NCBI GenBank assembly: GCA_902800215.1
Contig: CADCDS010000003.1
Span: forward strand, 47,318-111,317
DNA from: an uncultured Bacteroidales bacterium
GTDB taxonomy: Bacteria > Bacteroidota > Bacteroidia > Bacteroidales > Paludibacteraceae
Reading direction: 5' to 3'
DNA length: 64,000 nucleotides
Positions 7,925-17,295 of this stretch are shown one piece after another; positions within the stretch are counted from its first letter, which is position 1, and each line of letters starts with the position of its first letter. Position numbers and translations under genes: made by a program. A model generated the notes under the pieces. The model searched no databases and was not told the origin of the DNA. It saw only the letters and a list, made by a program, of their open reading frames with translations.

Positions 7925-9631
7925 TTATTTATCGTGTTTATGCTCGTATAATGCTTCTTCTACGTTGATGATATAATCGCCCATCTTCTCCAGTTCGAGA
8001 ATGATATCCATGTAGTTGACACCGGTGGTATAGTCATATTCCTTCTCGGTGATATGCTGCATGTTCTGGGTCTTGAGTTCATCCCGGAAGTTATTGATCT
8101 CGTTCTCCATGTTCGTCATGGTGAAGAACTCCTCTTCGCTGATGTTTCCATGCTCGAGCGCTTCCACCATCTTGGCTTCCGCACCGCTGAGCAGATACAT
8201 CATCGTCTCCACGTTCTGCTCTTGATAGTCGGTATATTTGATGGCATTATCATGCTTATGGCGGATATACCGGGAGAGATTATAGTTCGCATCACCGACG
8301 GACTCCAACTCACTGACGATACGCAGCATCTTATGCACCTCGTGCTTGGACTGATCGGACAGACGACCGTCAGCCACGTTGTTCAGGTACTGCGCTATCT
8401 CAAACTCCATCCGGTCGCAGATTCCTTCGTATTTCTCGATACGGGAGAAGATCTTGGTGAACTGCGTATCATCCTTCTCGCTGTACAGGTCATGGATCAT
8501 ACCTACCATGCGCTGGGTACGGACACCGAAGACGTGGATTTCCTTCCATGCCTGGAGGATCGACAACTCGGAAGTGGACATCAGACCACCGGAGATAAAA
8601 CGCAACTGGCTGTCCGTATCTTTCTGTTCCGGTTTGGACGGGAGAATCCAGATGACGAGTTTCTCCAAGTACTTGATGAATCCGATGAGGATACAGGTGT
8701 TAAAGACGTTAAAGAAGGTGTGGAACGTAGCCAGGATAGCACTCAACTGAATCGGATCGACGTCGGAGGTCTGACCCGGCGTAAAATCTACGCCCCATAT
8801 ACTGCATACCCCGCCTACGAAAGGCCGGAAAATACAGAGCACCCAGATCACACCGAAGAGGTTAAACACCAGGTGGGCCAACGCGGCACGACGTGCCTGC
8901 ACCGAAGCGGATAAGGCCACGATATTCGACGTGATCGTGGTACCGATGTTCTCACCAAGCACCAATGCTATACCCATATCGATTGGCAGCACATGCGTCG
9001 AGCAGAGGGTCATAGTGATGGCCATGATGGCGGCAGATGACTGCACGGCAAAGGTCAGGATACCACCGACGAGCAAGTACAGGAAATAGCTGCCGTACCC
9101 CCAACTGGAAGTAGCGCCGAAGAAACCCGTCACCGCTGTTTTCTCATGGAGTTCCATGGCCACGGCGTTCTCTTTGAGTGTCGCCAAGCCGAGCAGCATA
9201 AAGGCCAGACCGATGAGGAAATCACCGATGTTTGCTTTCCGTTTCGAATAGATCAGGGCGACCGCCACGACAATGGCAGGGAAGATGATCAGTTTGAGGT
9301 TAAAACTACCACCGCCGGCCACCATGATCCAGGCCGTGAAGGTGGTACCGATGTTCGCACCCATGATGACCGAGATCGCCTGCGCCAAAGAGAGGATGCC
9401 TGCCGACACGAAGCTGACGGTCATCACCGTAGTCGCCGTAGAAGACTGCACCGCTGCGGTAATAAACGAACCCGTCAACACGCCGGTGAAGCGGTTCGTA
9501 GTCATCGTACCCAGCACTTTACTGAGCTTACTACCCGCCATTTTCTGCAGACCTTCGGACATCACCTTCATTCCGTACATCAGCATCGCCACGGAACCGA
9601 AGAGGGTTACAATTTGTAGAGCTAATTCCAT
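7925..9631 (-). CDS. Na+/phosphate cotransporter (NptA/YjbB type) with PhoU-like tail
   Basis: 568 aa inner-membrane protein. Two inverted Na/Pi-cotransporter repeats, each with the QSS signature (AAVQSSTATT and FAVQSSAAIMAI), span about residues 1-310 with 8-10 membrane segments. The cytoplasmic C-terminal half (about 345-565) is helical and PhoU-like, with charged heptads and an LESVGDANYNLSRY motif. It imports, or in some relatives exports, phosphate. Sits between the PEP/pyruvate-binding gene and the SIMPL gene; a heptamer array lies just upstream. Confidence 0.93.
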   Translation of the reverse strand: MELALQIVTLFGSVAMLMYGMKVMSEGLQKMAGSKLSKVLGTMTTNRFTGVLTGSFITAAVQSSTATTVMTVSFVSAGILSLAQAISVIMGANIGTTFTAWIMVAGGGSFNLKLIIFPAIVVAVALIYSKRKANIGDFLIGLAFMLLGLATLKENAVAMELHEKTAVTGFFGATSSWGYGSYFLYLLVGGILTFAVQSSAAIMAITMTLCSTHVLPIDMGIALVLGENIGTTITSNIVALSASVQARRAALAHLVFNLFGVIWVLCIFRPFVGGVCSIWGVDFTPGQTSDVDPIQLSAILATFHTFFNVFNTCILIGFIKYLEKLVIWILPSKPEQKDTDSQLRFISGGLMSTSELSILQAWKEIHVFGVRTQRMVGMIHDLYSEKDDTQFTKIFSRIEKYEGICDRMEFEIAQYLNNVADGRLSDQSKHEVHKMLRIVSELESVGDANYNLSRYIRHKHDNAIKYTDYQEQNVETMMYLLSGAEAKMVEALEHGNISEEEFFTMTNMENEINNFRDELKTQNMQHITEKEYDYTTGVNYMDIILELEKMGDYIINVEEALYEHKHDK

Positions 9632-9642
9632 ATAAATTTATA

Positions 9643-9670
9643 ATTTACCATTTACCATTTACCATTTACA
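9643..9670. repeat. Heptamer tandem array at a gene boundary
   Basis: Four units of ATTTACC (last ATTTACA) across the 3' end of the PEP/pyruvate-binding gene. The stop codon at 9659 lies inside the array. Confidence 0.9.
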
Positions 9671-12595
9671 AATAGCTTTGTTATTAAAGCCATCGACGTA
9701 CATCTCCAGCGGTTTATCGAGCCGGATATGCCGTACCAGTTCTGTTTCTTCCACTGCCGGCATCGCATCCAGTGCAGCGATATCGAGTATATCTTCCGGT
9801 CTCGCCCAAGGATCGATATTCATATATCCGACATTGAAGGACGTGAGGTTCTGGAAGAAATGACTGCCCTGCGACGGTTCGATACGGAAGTTCTCCAGAC
9901 TGCATTCCGCAATCGCTTTGGCTTCGCTGATATCTCCCCAAGCAACCGGTACTCCAAGTGTCGGGATCTGGGATCCCCAACGGCCGTAACCGATCAGCAG
10001 GTACTGTCTTCCTTCCTGCTGCATACGTCTGTTCCATTCCCGGATGGTGTCCGCCATTTCCCGAGTACGCAGGATATCGAATGCTTCCTTGCGCAGGTAG
10101 ATAATATCGCATACGTCCTCTATCTTTCCGATACCCAAGGCATTGCCGGAACGGAGGAGCGCACCGCTCTCATCGATCTTGGACCAATCCACTTCCGCCG
10201 TCAGCGAGTCCGCCGATATAGGCCGGATCTGCAGCACATGGAAGATCTGCGGCTCATGTATCATGTTCACCGCAAACTCGATCTCGACGGGTGTCTTGAT
10301 CTCCTGCTGGGCGATATCCATCAGTTCCCGGATGATCGGTGTCAACGGGAAAGTGTTGAACTTCAACTGCGGTGCAAAAGTAATGATTCTCGGTCCGTCG
10401 GGGTAACAGGAATCGACGATACGCATATTCTCCCGATCGTAAGTAGAAGCAATGAGTTTGAGCGAATCGAATTGACTGCAATCATGCACCGCTATTCGCT
10501 CCAAATTCACCGCATCATCTACCGAAGTCTTGAACCGTTCCGGACTAAGCGACAGCGCTAACATCGACTGCTGCGTTTCCCGCATAGCGAGGTCAACCGT
10601 AGAAGTCTGCAGCACGTTCTTCGGGTACTTGGGACTGAACCGTAACACTTGTTCGCCGTCTACTACCGCCTTACCCAAACCGTAGGCGATCTTGACGATA
10701 CCGTCTTCGGGTTTCTCTTTGCCCACCGGATAGAAATTGATGCTGCGTGCCACACCGGAGATCGTCGGGAAATAGAATCCGTTCTCCTCTTCACCGCATA
10801 CTTCCTGCAGCACAATAGCCATCTTTTCCTCACTCGGCACGTTACCCGTCGAGACGATATACCCACGCGATGCAGCGAAATAAACGGATGCATAAACGGA
10901 TTTCACCGCCTTGCTGAGCATACGCAGCTGCTGGTCCTCATTCTCCGTGTTCGGAATCATGTAGGTGCTATAAACCCCGGCGAAAGGCTGGTAATACGAG
11001 TCTTCCAGTTTAGAAGACGACCGAACCGCTAACGGGCGATGGGTCACCTGAATGAAATGCCGTAAGGCATCCCGTAACTCCAACGGCAGCATCGCTGCCA
11101 CAAACTCCGAGAGGATCTCCTCATCCGTGAGGTCGGCATTGATGACGTATTGAAGACCGTTATCATGGATGAACTGATCGAAATAGTCGGTGGTGATCAC
11201 CATCGTACGCGGCACCAGCACACGCACGTCGGGCCATTTGTCGAACAATTCATATTTCTGCAGCATATGGTTCAGGAAGGCGAGTCCTCTACCCTTTCCT
11301 CCCAGCGCGCCGTCACCGCAACGGGCGAACCAGATGGTGTTGTTATACGTATCCTTGTCGTATTTGGCTACCACACCCAAGGCCTGGTTAATACGGTAGT
11401 CATGAATCAAGCGTATATTAATCTGCCGGATGTTCTCGATATCCGTCTCATCCTGGATCTTGAGTGCACTGACGGGTCGTCCTACAGAGAACAGACCGCG
11501 TGCAAAAAGCCATTTGGACAAGTAGTTGTTATCACTTAACCGCCGGAAAGCAGCCGGCGAGATGGTGGAGATGATGCGTTCGAAGCCTTCCAGGTCTGAC
11601 GCACGCGCAATCTCCTTACCGGTACGGGGATCCCGGGCGATGAAATCACCGAAACCGAACTCCCGTTCGATATATTCGCTTACTTCTTGCAGCAGGGTCT
11701 TGGATTTCTTGACCACAAAACCCACCTTCAGCTTATTGGCCACGGACCGCATGGACTCCTGCGAACTCTGCATGAGGAACGGCATGGTCGGATTCTCTTC
11801 CCGGATGAGCTGGCATAACTCGATACCGGCATCCAGTTTCTCCGACGAAGCCGGATCACCTTTATGCAGCACAAAACCGATATCGGAGATGACACCGATG
11901 ATGTTCCGGCTATAGCGGTTATAGAGTTCGATGGCTTCGTCGTAACAAGTTGCCATCAGCACTTTCGGACGTGCTCGTTTACGGAGTAATTGCTGTTTCT
12001 CATTGAGCGCATCCCGGATGGCGACGGTGTTCTGCTGCAGCACCAGTTTGTAGAGCAGCGGCAGGTAAGTCGAATAATACCGCACACTGTCTTCTACCAG
12101 CAAGATCGCCCGTACCCCTTCTTCCAAGATATCGTGTTCGGCATTGAGCCGGTCCTCTATCAGTTTGATGATGGCGATGATCAGGTCGGTGGAGTTATTC
12201 CAGTTAAAGAGATAGTCCACATAGGACTTATCCTGCTGCTCAATACGCCGGTACACCTCTTTGCTGAACGAAGACAGCAGCACGATCGGACAGGAAGGCA
12301 GCAGCTGCTTGGCCTGCTGCGCAAACTCCCACACATCGTTTCCTCCGGCACTATAGACCACGATGATCAGATCAAACCCTTCGCCATTCGCCCTTATCCG
12401 TTCCAGCGCCTGCTGCGTCGTCTCGGCACGGGTGATCGAAGGAGGATTGCTCAGATTCAACTGCGCATACTCCTGGGCGATCTGCACGTCGATGCGGCCG
12501 TCTTCCTCCAGTGCAAAACTGTCATAGTTATTGCATACCAGCAGGATCCGCCGGACACGTTTCGACATCAACGATGTGTAGTTGCTATTATCCAT
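9659..12595 (-). CDS. PEP synthase-like pyruvate/PEP-binding protein with N-terminal receiver-like domains
   Basis: 978 aa. Residues ~10-340 hold two receiver-like alpha/beta segments (RRILLVCNNYDSF and AILLVEDSVRYYS). About 430-900 is a PPDK N-terminal, ATP-grasp-type domain: CGDGALGGKGRGLAFLN, LAVRSSSKLEDS, FAGVYSTYM and VPRTMVITTDYFDQF. I do not see the phospho-histidine swivel domain or the C-terminal PEP barrel of true PEP synthase, so it probably does not carry out the full reaction. The start at 12595 makes a TAATG overlap with gdhA; an in-frame extension to 12766 would run back into gdhA. Possibly a regulatory phosphotransferase of central metabolism (inference). Confidence 0.8.
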   Translation of the reverse strand: MDNSNYTSLMSKRVRRILLVCNNYDSFALEEDGRIDVQIAQEYAQLNLSNPPSITRAETTQQALERIRANGEGFDLIIVVYSAGGNDVWEFAQQAKQLLPSCPIVLLSSFSKEVYRRIEQQDKSYVDYLFNWNNSTDLIIAIIKLIEDRLNAEHDILEEGVRAILLVEDSVRYYSTYLPLLYKLVLQQNTVAIRDALNEKQQLLRKRARPKVLMATCYDEAIELYNRYSRNIIGVISDIGFVLHKGDPASSEKLDAGIELCQLIREENPTMPFLMQSSQESMRSVANKLKVGFVVKKSKTLLQEVSEYIEREFGFGDFIARDPRTGKEIARASDLEGFERIISTISPAAFRRLSDNNYLSKWLFARGLFSVGRPVSALKIQDETDIENIRQINIRLIHDYRINQALGVVAKYDKDTYNNTIWFARCGDGALGGKGRGLAFLNHMLQKYELFDKWPDVRVLVPRTMVITTDYFDQFIHDNGLQYVINADLTDEEILSEFVAAMLPLELRDALRHFIQVTHRPLAVRSSSKLEDSYYQPFAGVYSTYMIPNTENEDQQLRMLSKAVKSVYASVYFAASRGYIVSTGNVPSEEKMAIVLQEVCGEEENGFYFPTISGVARSINFYPVGKEKPEDGIVKIAYGLGKAVVDGEQVLRFSPKYPKNVLQTSTVDLAMRETQQSMLALSLSPERFKTSVDDAVNLERIAVHDCSQFDSLKLIASTYDRENMRIVDSCYPDGPRIITFAPQLKFNTFPLTPIIRELMDIAQQEIKTPVEIEFAVNMIHEPQIFHVLQIRPISADSLTAEVDWSKIDESGALLRSGNALGIGKIEDVCDIIYLRKEAFDILRTREMADTIREWNRRMQQEGRQYLLIGYGRWGSQIPTLGVPVAWGDISEAKAIAECSLENFRIEPSQGSHFFQNLTSFNVGYMNIDPWARPEDILDIAALDAMPAVEETELVRHIRLDKPLEMYVDGFNNKAICKW

Positions 12596-13950
12596 TATAC
12601 CAAGCCTTGTTCTACCATGGAATTGGCGACTTTCATAAAGCCGGCGATATTGGCACCTTTGACGTAATTGATATAGCCGTCTTCTTCGGTACCGTATTTT
12701 AGACACGCCGCATGGATATCGGCCATGATGGTACGCAGACGCTGGTCCACTTCTTCCGCCGTCCATTTGAGACGCATCGAGTTCTGCGTCATCTCCAGAC
12801 CGGAAGTCGCTACACCACCGGCATTGGATGCCTTACCGGGACTATAGAGGATCTTCGCACCCTGGAAGAGTGCAATCGCTTCCGGAGTACTCGGCATGTT
12901 AGCACCTTCGGTCACACAGAAACAGCCGTTTTTCAAGAGGTTCTCTGCGTCGGCTTTCTCGATCTCGTTCTGCGTAGCACACGGCATAGCGATGTCGCAG
13001 GCGATCTTCCACGGACGTTCCCCTGCGAAATACTGCGCCTGCGGATATTTGGTTACATATTCTTTGATACGGCCGCGGCGGATGTTCTTCAGTTCGAAGA
13101 CATAATTCATCTTCTCCTCGTTCAGACCTTCCGGATCATAGATGAATCCGTCGGAATCGCTGAGCGTGAGCACCTTGGCACCCAGGCGCATCGCCTTTTG
13201 TGCCGCATACTGTGCCACGTTTCCGGCACCCGAGATGCATACTTTCTTGCCTTCAAAACTCTCGCCACGAGTAGCTAACATCGCTTGCGCAAAATAGCAG
13301 GCACCGTAACCCGTTGCTTCCGGCCGCATGAGCGAACCACCCCACATCTGGCCTTTACCGGTCAGCGTACCGGTGAACTCATCGCGCAGACGTTTGTATT
13401 GACCGAACATAAAACCGATCTCACGACCTCCCACTCCTATATCGCCGGCAGGCACGTCGGTATCTGCACCGATATGACGCTGCAGTTCAGTCATGAAACT
13501 CTGGCAGAAACGCATCACCTCGGCATCGGACTTACCACGCGGCGAGAAATCCGAACCACCTTTGGCGCCACCCATCGGTAAGGTCGTTAACGCATTCTTG
13601 AAGGTCTGCTCGAAAGCCAGGAACTTCATGATACTCAGGTTCACAGACGCGTGAAAACGGATACCGCCTTTATACGGACCGATGGCGCTGTTCATCTGCA
13701 CACGGAAACCTCTATTGATCTGTACCTCGCCCTGATCATCCATCCACGGCACACGGAACATGATCACGCGTTCCGGCTCCACGATGCGCTCCATGATCTT
13801 CTGTTCACGAAGATACGGATATGCCATGATCATCGGTGCTACTGATTCGATTACTTCTCTTACTGCCTGGTGAAACTCACTCTCACCCGGGTTTTTGCGT
13901 ACCAATTCGGCCATGAACTCGTCGATATACGCTTGTGTTTGTTTATCCAT
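12595..13950 (-). CDS. gdhA: NADP-specific glutamate dehydrogenase
   Basis: 451 aa, normal length for the hexameric enzyme that aminates 2-oxoglutarate. Seen: PMGGAKGGSDFSPRGKSD with the active-site lysine, DVPAGDIGVGGREIGFM, a dinucleotide fold CISGAGNVAQYAAQKA and the CATQNEIE/ASNAGGVATSGLEM region. Start MDKQTQ at 13950 is the family start; an upstream frame to 13977 is less likely. First gene of a five-gene operon reading to pheS. The promoter 13989-14020 has a near-consensus -7 and a CTTG -33 box. Confidence 0.96.
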   Translation of the reverse strand: MDKQTQAYIDEFMAELVRKNPGESEFHQAVREVIESVAPMIMAYPYLREQKIMERIVEPERVIMFRVPWMDDQGEVQINRGFRVQMNSAIGPYKGGIRFHASVNLSIMKFLAFEQTFKNALTTLPMGGAKGGSDFSPRGKSDAEVMRFCQSFMTELQRHIGADTDVPAGDIGVGGREIGFMFGQYKRLRDEFTGTLTGKGQMWGGSLMRPEATGYGACYFAQAMLATRGESFEGKKVCISGAGNVAQYAAQKAMRLGAKVLTLSDSDGFIYDPEGLNEEKMNYVFELKNIRRGRIKEYVTKYPQAQYFAGERPWKIACDIAMPCATQNEIEKADAENLLKNGCFCVTEGANMPSTPEAIALFQGAKILYSPGKASNAGGVATSGLEMTQNSMRLKWTAEEVDQRLRTIMADIHAACLKYGTEEDGYINYVKGANIAGFMKVANSMVEQGLV

Positions 13951-13988
13951 TTTCGTAAGTGATTTATGTTTCAACATAAAATGCGCTG

Positions 13989-14020
13989 CAAAATTACAAA
14001 AAAAAATTCACTTATGCAAG
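13989..14020 (-). promoter_or_regulatory. gdhA operon promoter
   Basis: On the minus strand CTTG, 20 bp, TAATTTTG. Leader of about 30 nt to gdhA. Confidence 0.75.
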
Positions 14021-14101
14021 ATTTTGGTGCAAAAAATAAAATATGCTTGCATAATTTTTGTTTTTGTGGCAGAAGATTGTTATTTGCAGGACACTGCAAA
14101 T

Positions 14102-14150
14102 GTAATTTCGAGGTGGGACAGCAGAGCTGTGTCGGTGTCCTCGAAATTAC
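14102..14150. other. Large hairpin in the gdhA upstream gap
   Basis: Perfect 12-bp inverted repeat (GTAATTTCGAGG / CCTCGAAATTAC) enclosing a second stem (ACAGC / GCTGT). A further hairpin, ATTTGCA / TGCAAAT, adjoins at 14082-14101. No gene is visible in 13951-14393 apart from this and the two facing promoters. It could be a structured RNA or a remnant of a small mobile repeat. Confidence 0.6.
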
Positions 14151-14179
14151 AAATATTTGATTTTTTTTCTTCAAAAATA

Positions 14180-14211
14180 TTTGCATATGTCAGAAAAAAG
14201 TAGTACCTTTG
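14180..14211 (+). promoter_or_regulatory. Promoter reading rightward
   Basis: TTTG, 20 bp, TACCTTTG. It is the only consensus + promoter before the Abi-like gene and would give a leader of about 175 nt. It faces the minus promoter at 14294-14325. Confidence 0.75.
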
Positions 14212-14293
14212 CGACCGATTTTGAACGCAAGGGTACTATAAAAACGACACCCGATAGTTTGACTTGCGTCAGGGACTACCGGGAATTCCGATG

Positions 14294-14325
14294 CAAAAGT
14301 ACTACATTTTTTTGAATTGTGCAAA
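14294..14325 (-). promoter_or_regulatory. Promoter reading leftward, facing 14180-14211
   Basis: On the minus strand TTTG, 20 bp, TACTTTTG. Transcripts from the two promoters would overlap across 14212-14293. The two promoters form an imperfect inverted repeat; the core GTAGTAC-C/T-TTTGC matches at 12 of 13 bases. Confidence 0.75.
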
Positions 14326-14393
14326 TTTTTGACAAAAAAAATCGTTTTTTATTCAAAAAAAAGAAATTTTTATCAAATAAAATTACATTTTTT

Positions 14394-15086
14394 ATGAAAT
14401 ATACTGATTTTGAGGATATAATGTCGACAGAAAGGATGGGAAGATACCTCGATGCGTGCAACGGCGATACAAACAAGGCCATGACACTGTATCGTAACAA
14501 CTTACACCTTTCACAAGAAGTTTTCACAGTTGTCAGTTGCTTTGAGGTGGCGCTCCGCAATGCTATCGACAAACGAATGGTTGCGTTATTCGGCAACAAT
14601 TGGCTGCGTGATGCGATTATGCCTGGCGGTATATTTGATGATCCAAAGATGGCAGAGTCGCGCACACAAATACAGAAAGCATATAATAAATTGCTACACG
14701 ATGGCACATACAAGCACTCAAAACTCCTATCGGCGCTCAATATGGGTACATGGAAGTATATGTTCGCCAATGTGCAGTATCGAGCTAGCGGCAAATGTTT
14801 GTTGAAGGTATTTCCGAACAAACCAAGGTCATCTGCAGAGTTCAATTGTAACAACACATATATCTTTAATGAGTTGGATAAGGTGAACACATTACGCAAT
14901 CGAATTGCGCACCATGAGCCGATATGCTTTACACACTCATCACAGACAGTTGACACATCGTATATCATCAATGAGTATCAAAAGATTCAAACTCTCTTTG
15001 CATGGATGGGAATAGATAGCCACGCGCTACTCTACGGTCTTGATCATGTGCAAGCAGTTTGTAACAAGATAAATCAGGTAAAATAA
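14394..15086 (+). CDS. Abi-like (Abi_2 family, HEPN-type) protein
   Basis: 230 aa from ATG 14394; a longer frame to 14319 begins in poly-Lys/Phe low complexity and is rejected. Matches the Abi_2 pattern: LYRNNLHLSQEVFTVVSCFEVALRNAID near the N terminus, GTWKYMF in the middle, and LRNRIAHHEPIC near residue 165. The RNRIAH stretch is the R-x4-H motif of HEPN ribonucleases. Family members include abortive-infection phage defence proteins (AbiD/AbiF type). AT-rich compared with the flanks and alone on the + strand beside tRNA-Ser, so likely acquired. Confidence 0.82.
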   Translation: MKYTDFEDIMSTERMGRYLDACNGDTNKAMTLYRNNLHLSQEVFTVVSCFEVALRNAIDKRMVALFGNNWLRDAIMPGGIFDDPKMAESRTQIQKAYNKLLHDGTYKHSKLLSALNMGTWKYMFANVQYRASGKCLLKVFPNKPRSSAEFNCNNTYIFNELDKVNTLRNRIAHHEPICFTHSSQTVDTSYIINEYQKIQTLFAWMGIDSHALLYGLDHVQAVCNKINQVK

Positions 15087-15135
15087 TAAACATCTATAAT
15101 CAAAAGCATCACCAAAGGTTATTATCCTATACTCT

Positions 15136-15163
15136 AAAATTGCAGATTTATGAAACGGCTATT
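15136..15163 (+). repeat. 28-bp direct repeat, copy 1
   Basis: 28 bp (AAAATTGCAGATTTATGAAA followed by CGGCTATT) identical to 16229-16256. Covers the start region and first codons (MKRL) of the lipoprotein gene. Confidence 0.9.
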
Positions 15164-16229
15164 TATTATATTCCTTTCCTGTCTCTGTCTGACGGCTTGT
15201 CACAAAAACACGACAACAAAGAGTACGGAAAAGACAACCGCAGAGGATAGCATCTTGTTGGAAAGCATTAAAAGGGCTACTCTGCAATATGTGGATCAGT
15301 TAAACCAACAATATGAGGAAGATCCCATTGAGCCAACAAACGTTTCTGTCCGCTGGTCTCTCTATCCGGATAAGATGGTATTGGTTAGTTTTAATGATGT
15401 CAATTACACTTTGGCTTTGGTGGATTATCAGGATACCACTATCTCGGACATCCTATCAGACTTTTATGATGTTGAATGCGATAAAATAGACGGCATCGGC
15501 TTGAGCGATTCTGTTAAGATTAGGAACCATTTTAAACGTGGGTATCAATTGAATGATCAGTTGCTGACCATCTCCGATTCCGATATATATGTCTTAAAGG
15601 ACTATAGAGCTGAACCTATTACCGGAAGGAATTTTAGTGATACGTTGCTCTTTGAATTATCAGAAACAACCTATTCCATTGAGAGCGGTAAGTTTGTCAA
15701 AATGCAGCAAAGAGACACCACATTGAGATATTATCAAAGGTCTGTAAAATCTTATTTTAAGGAGTGGATGTATAATAACTACTTGGCGAACTTGTATGAA
15801 AAAATCATGAGGAACGAGACTATCACAGACAAGGAACTTTTACAAGCTATGCCCAAAAACAAGGAACAATACGAGGTGTATGATTATGAATGGAACTACC
15901 CGTGTAACTTTCGGTCTTTGGTATTCGACAGCATGGCGATAGCTCGTTCAAAATACAATCCTCTTTTCCGCGACGCATATATTCGGATGTATCCATGGTC
16001 AGACGGAGCAGGGGCAGAGATACTTTATGAAGGGCATTTTATGTATTTCTTCCACTTGGATTCCGTATATTTCAGAAATGCTGTCCGCCGCATCATACCG
16101 GGATATGCAGATGAGTTCGAGGACGATAGCATCTACGACGAAAAAACCGGAGACGTAGGATGGCTCAGATGGACCCGCGAGCAAAGAGAAGAGATTTTAG
16201 ACTCGTATCATCGTCGGTATAATCATTAA
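15150..16229 (+). CDS. Hypothetical lipoprotein
   Basis: 359 aa, not recognised. Lipoprotein signal MKRLFIIFLSCLCLTAC with lipobox LTAC, so Cys17 would be lipidated. The rest is hydrophilic and rich in Tyr/Asp/Asn, with no repeats or catalytic motif I can name. AT-rich, part of the 14.3-17.2 kb patch. Its leader and first codons are duplicated at the next gene, 14 bp downstream, so the pair is probably co-transcribed. Confidence 0.72.
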   Translation: MKRLFIIFLSCLCLTACHKNTTTKSTEKTTAEDSILLESIKRATLQYVDQLNQQYEEDPIEPTNVSVRWSLYPDKMVLVSFNDVNYTLALVDYQDTTISDILSDFYDVECDKIDGIGLSDSVKIRNHFKRGYQLNDQLLTISDSDIYVLKDYRAEPITGRNFSDTLLFELSETTYSIESGKFVKMQQRDTTLRYYQRSVKSYFKEWMYNNYLANLYEKIMRNETITDKELLQAMPKNKEQYEVYDYEWNYPCNFRSLVFDSMAIARSKYNPLFRDAYIRMYPWSDGAGAEILYEGHFMYFFHLDSVYFRNAVRRIIPGYADEFEDDSIYDEKTGDVGWLRWTREQREEILDSYHRRYNH

Positions 16230-16256
16230 AAATTGCAGATTTATGAAACGGCTATT
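16229..16256 (+). repeat. 28-bp direct repeat, copy 2
   Basis: Second copy of the 15136-15163 repeat, covering the leader and first codons of the next gene. The proteins diverge immediately after. Confidence 0.9.
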
Positions 16257-17196
16257 GTACATATTGCTTATTGGTTGTTGTCATCTCACAGCGCAAGCAT
16301 CAGATACTATCCGCATTGTTGGTACTATCACTGATGAACAAGGAGAACCTATCATCGGTGCCTATATCAAAGCACATGATAGTATTGGTAATGAGCTTTC
16401 CCGGGGGACTGTTTCCGATTATGATGGTAAATTCTACTTAGTGACGCAGCGTTCTCAAAATGTAAAATATCTGGTAGTTTCATATATTTGCTGTTTTCCG
16501 GATACAATATATCTCACAGACGAACCTTTACAAAAATATGACATCACACTCAAGTTCCGGGATGATAACTGTTGGGATGATGTGATTGTAACCGGTTGCT
16601 CACCTTCATTACTTTCTGATACTTTCTTTTATCAATGGCACAAACAATCAGAGGAGTTTGCAAGATTTCATAGTCTGCATAGTAATGCTACCATTGATAG
16701 TGTATTCCAACAAGTTTTCTTGCATTATTCAAATAGAACAACTCATCCATATATTGTTTTGCCCAAATATGTACCGGTAACCATCCTGAATGCGGATTTT
16801 GATGAAAAAAACTATCGTTCAATGCTAGATATTAAAAAAGATAGTTCTTTTATTATTTCTGTAGATTCGACTTACATACCGCATTTAAATGTTAAAAATC
16901 CTGTTTTGTATCTTTTCATGAAACAGGAAGAAGCATTATCAACCTACCTGGGAGGTGTCCCGACTTCCAATGAGATAAATCGCAAGAATGCAGGCAAAGT
17001 AGCTCAATATATGGAAATCAATTATGGTCATTGGGGCGGTTACTGGCATTTGGAAACGATGCCCATTATATATAAGATATACATTTATAATAATGGAGCT
17101 TACATTTCTTTGCGCGATTCCTGGTGCTCCGGGAAAAGCATTTTTATACCAACTCATTCCAATGAGTTTATAGAGGTCAGTAGTTGGATTGAGTGA
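16243..17196 (+). CDS. Secreted protein with carboxypeptidase-regulatory-like domain
   Basis: 317 aa. Signal peptide (MKRLLYILLIGCCHLTAQA), then a CarboxypepD_reg-like beta-sandwich at about 22-105: IRIVGTITDEQGEPIIGAYIKA, a glycine-aspartate turn (SDYDGKFYL) and LVVSYICC. In TonB-dependent receptors this domain sits at the N terminus, but here no plug or barrel follows; the remaining 200 residues are unrecognised. The stop codon lies in the 16-bp att-like copy of the tRNA-Ser 3' end. Low GC, likely part of an acquired segment. Confidence 0.72.
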   Translation: MKRLLYILLIGCCHLTAQASDTIRIVGTITDEQGEPIIGAYIKAHDSIGNELSRGTVSDYDGKFYLVTQRSQNVKYLVVSYICCFPDTIYLTDEPLQKYDITLKFRDDNCWDDVIVTGCSPSLLSDTFFYQWHKQSEEFARFHSLHSNATIDSVFQQVFLHYSNRTTHPYIVLPKYVPVTILNADFDEKNYRSMLDIKKDSSFIISVDSTYIPHLNVKNPVLYLFMKQEEALSTYLGGVPTSNEINRKNAGKVAQYMEINYGHWGGYWHLETMPIIYKIYIYNNGAYISLRDSWCSGKSIFIPTHSNEFIEVSSWIE

Positions 17197-17206
17197 GGGA
17201 TTCGAA
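17191..17206. repeat. att-like partial duplication of the tRNA-Ser 3' end
   Basis: GAGTGAGGGATTCGAA, identical to 17339-17354 inside the tRNA-Ser, in the same orientation and 148 bp away. This is the pattern left by integration at a tRNA gene. No integrase is in the window. Confidence 0.6.
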
Positions 17207-17295
17207 AATTGCCATAGGCAATAATCGTTCGAGCGAAGCGAGATAAGAACCCACCGATCGGGGGTTAAGAAGGCCCTCATCTCCGAATAAAAGAA

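Noticed and set aside
12596-12766. N-terminal extension of the PEP-binding protein
   Set aside because: It would lie entirely inside gdhA, has random-looking basic sequence, and the TAATG start at 12595 is typical coupling.
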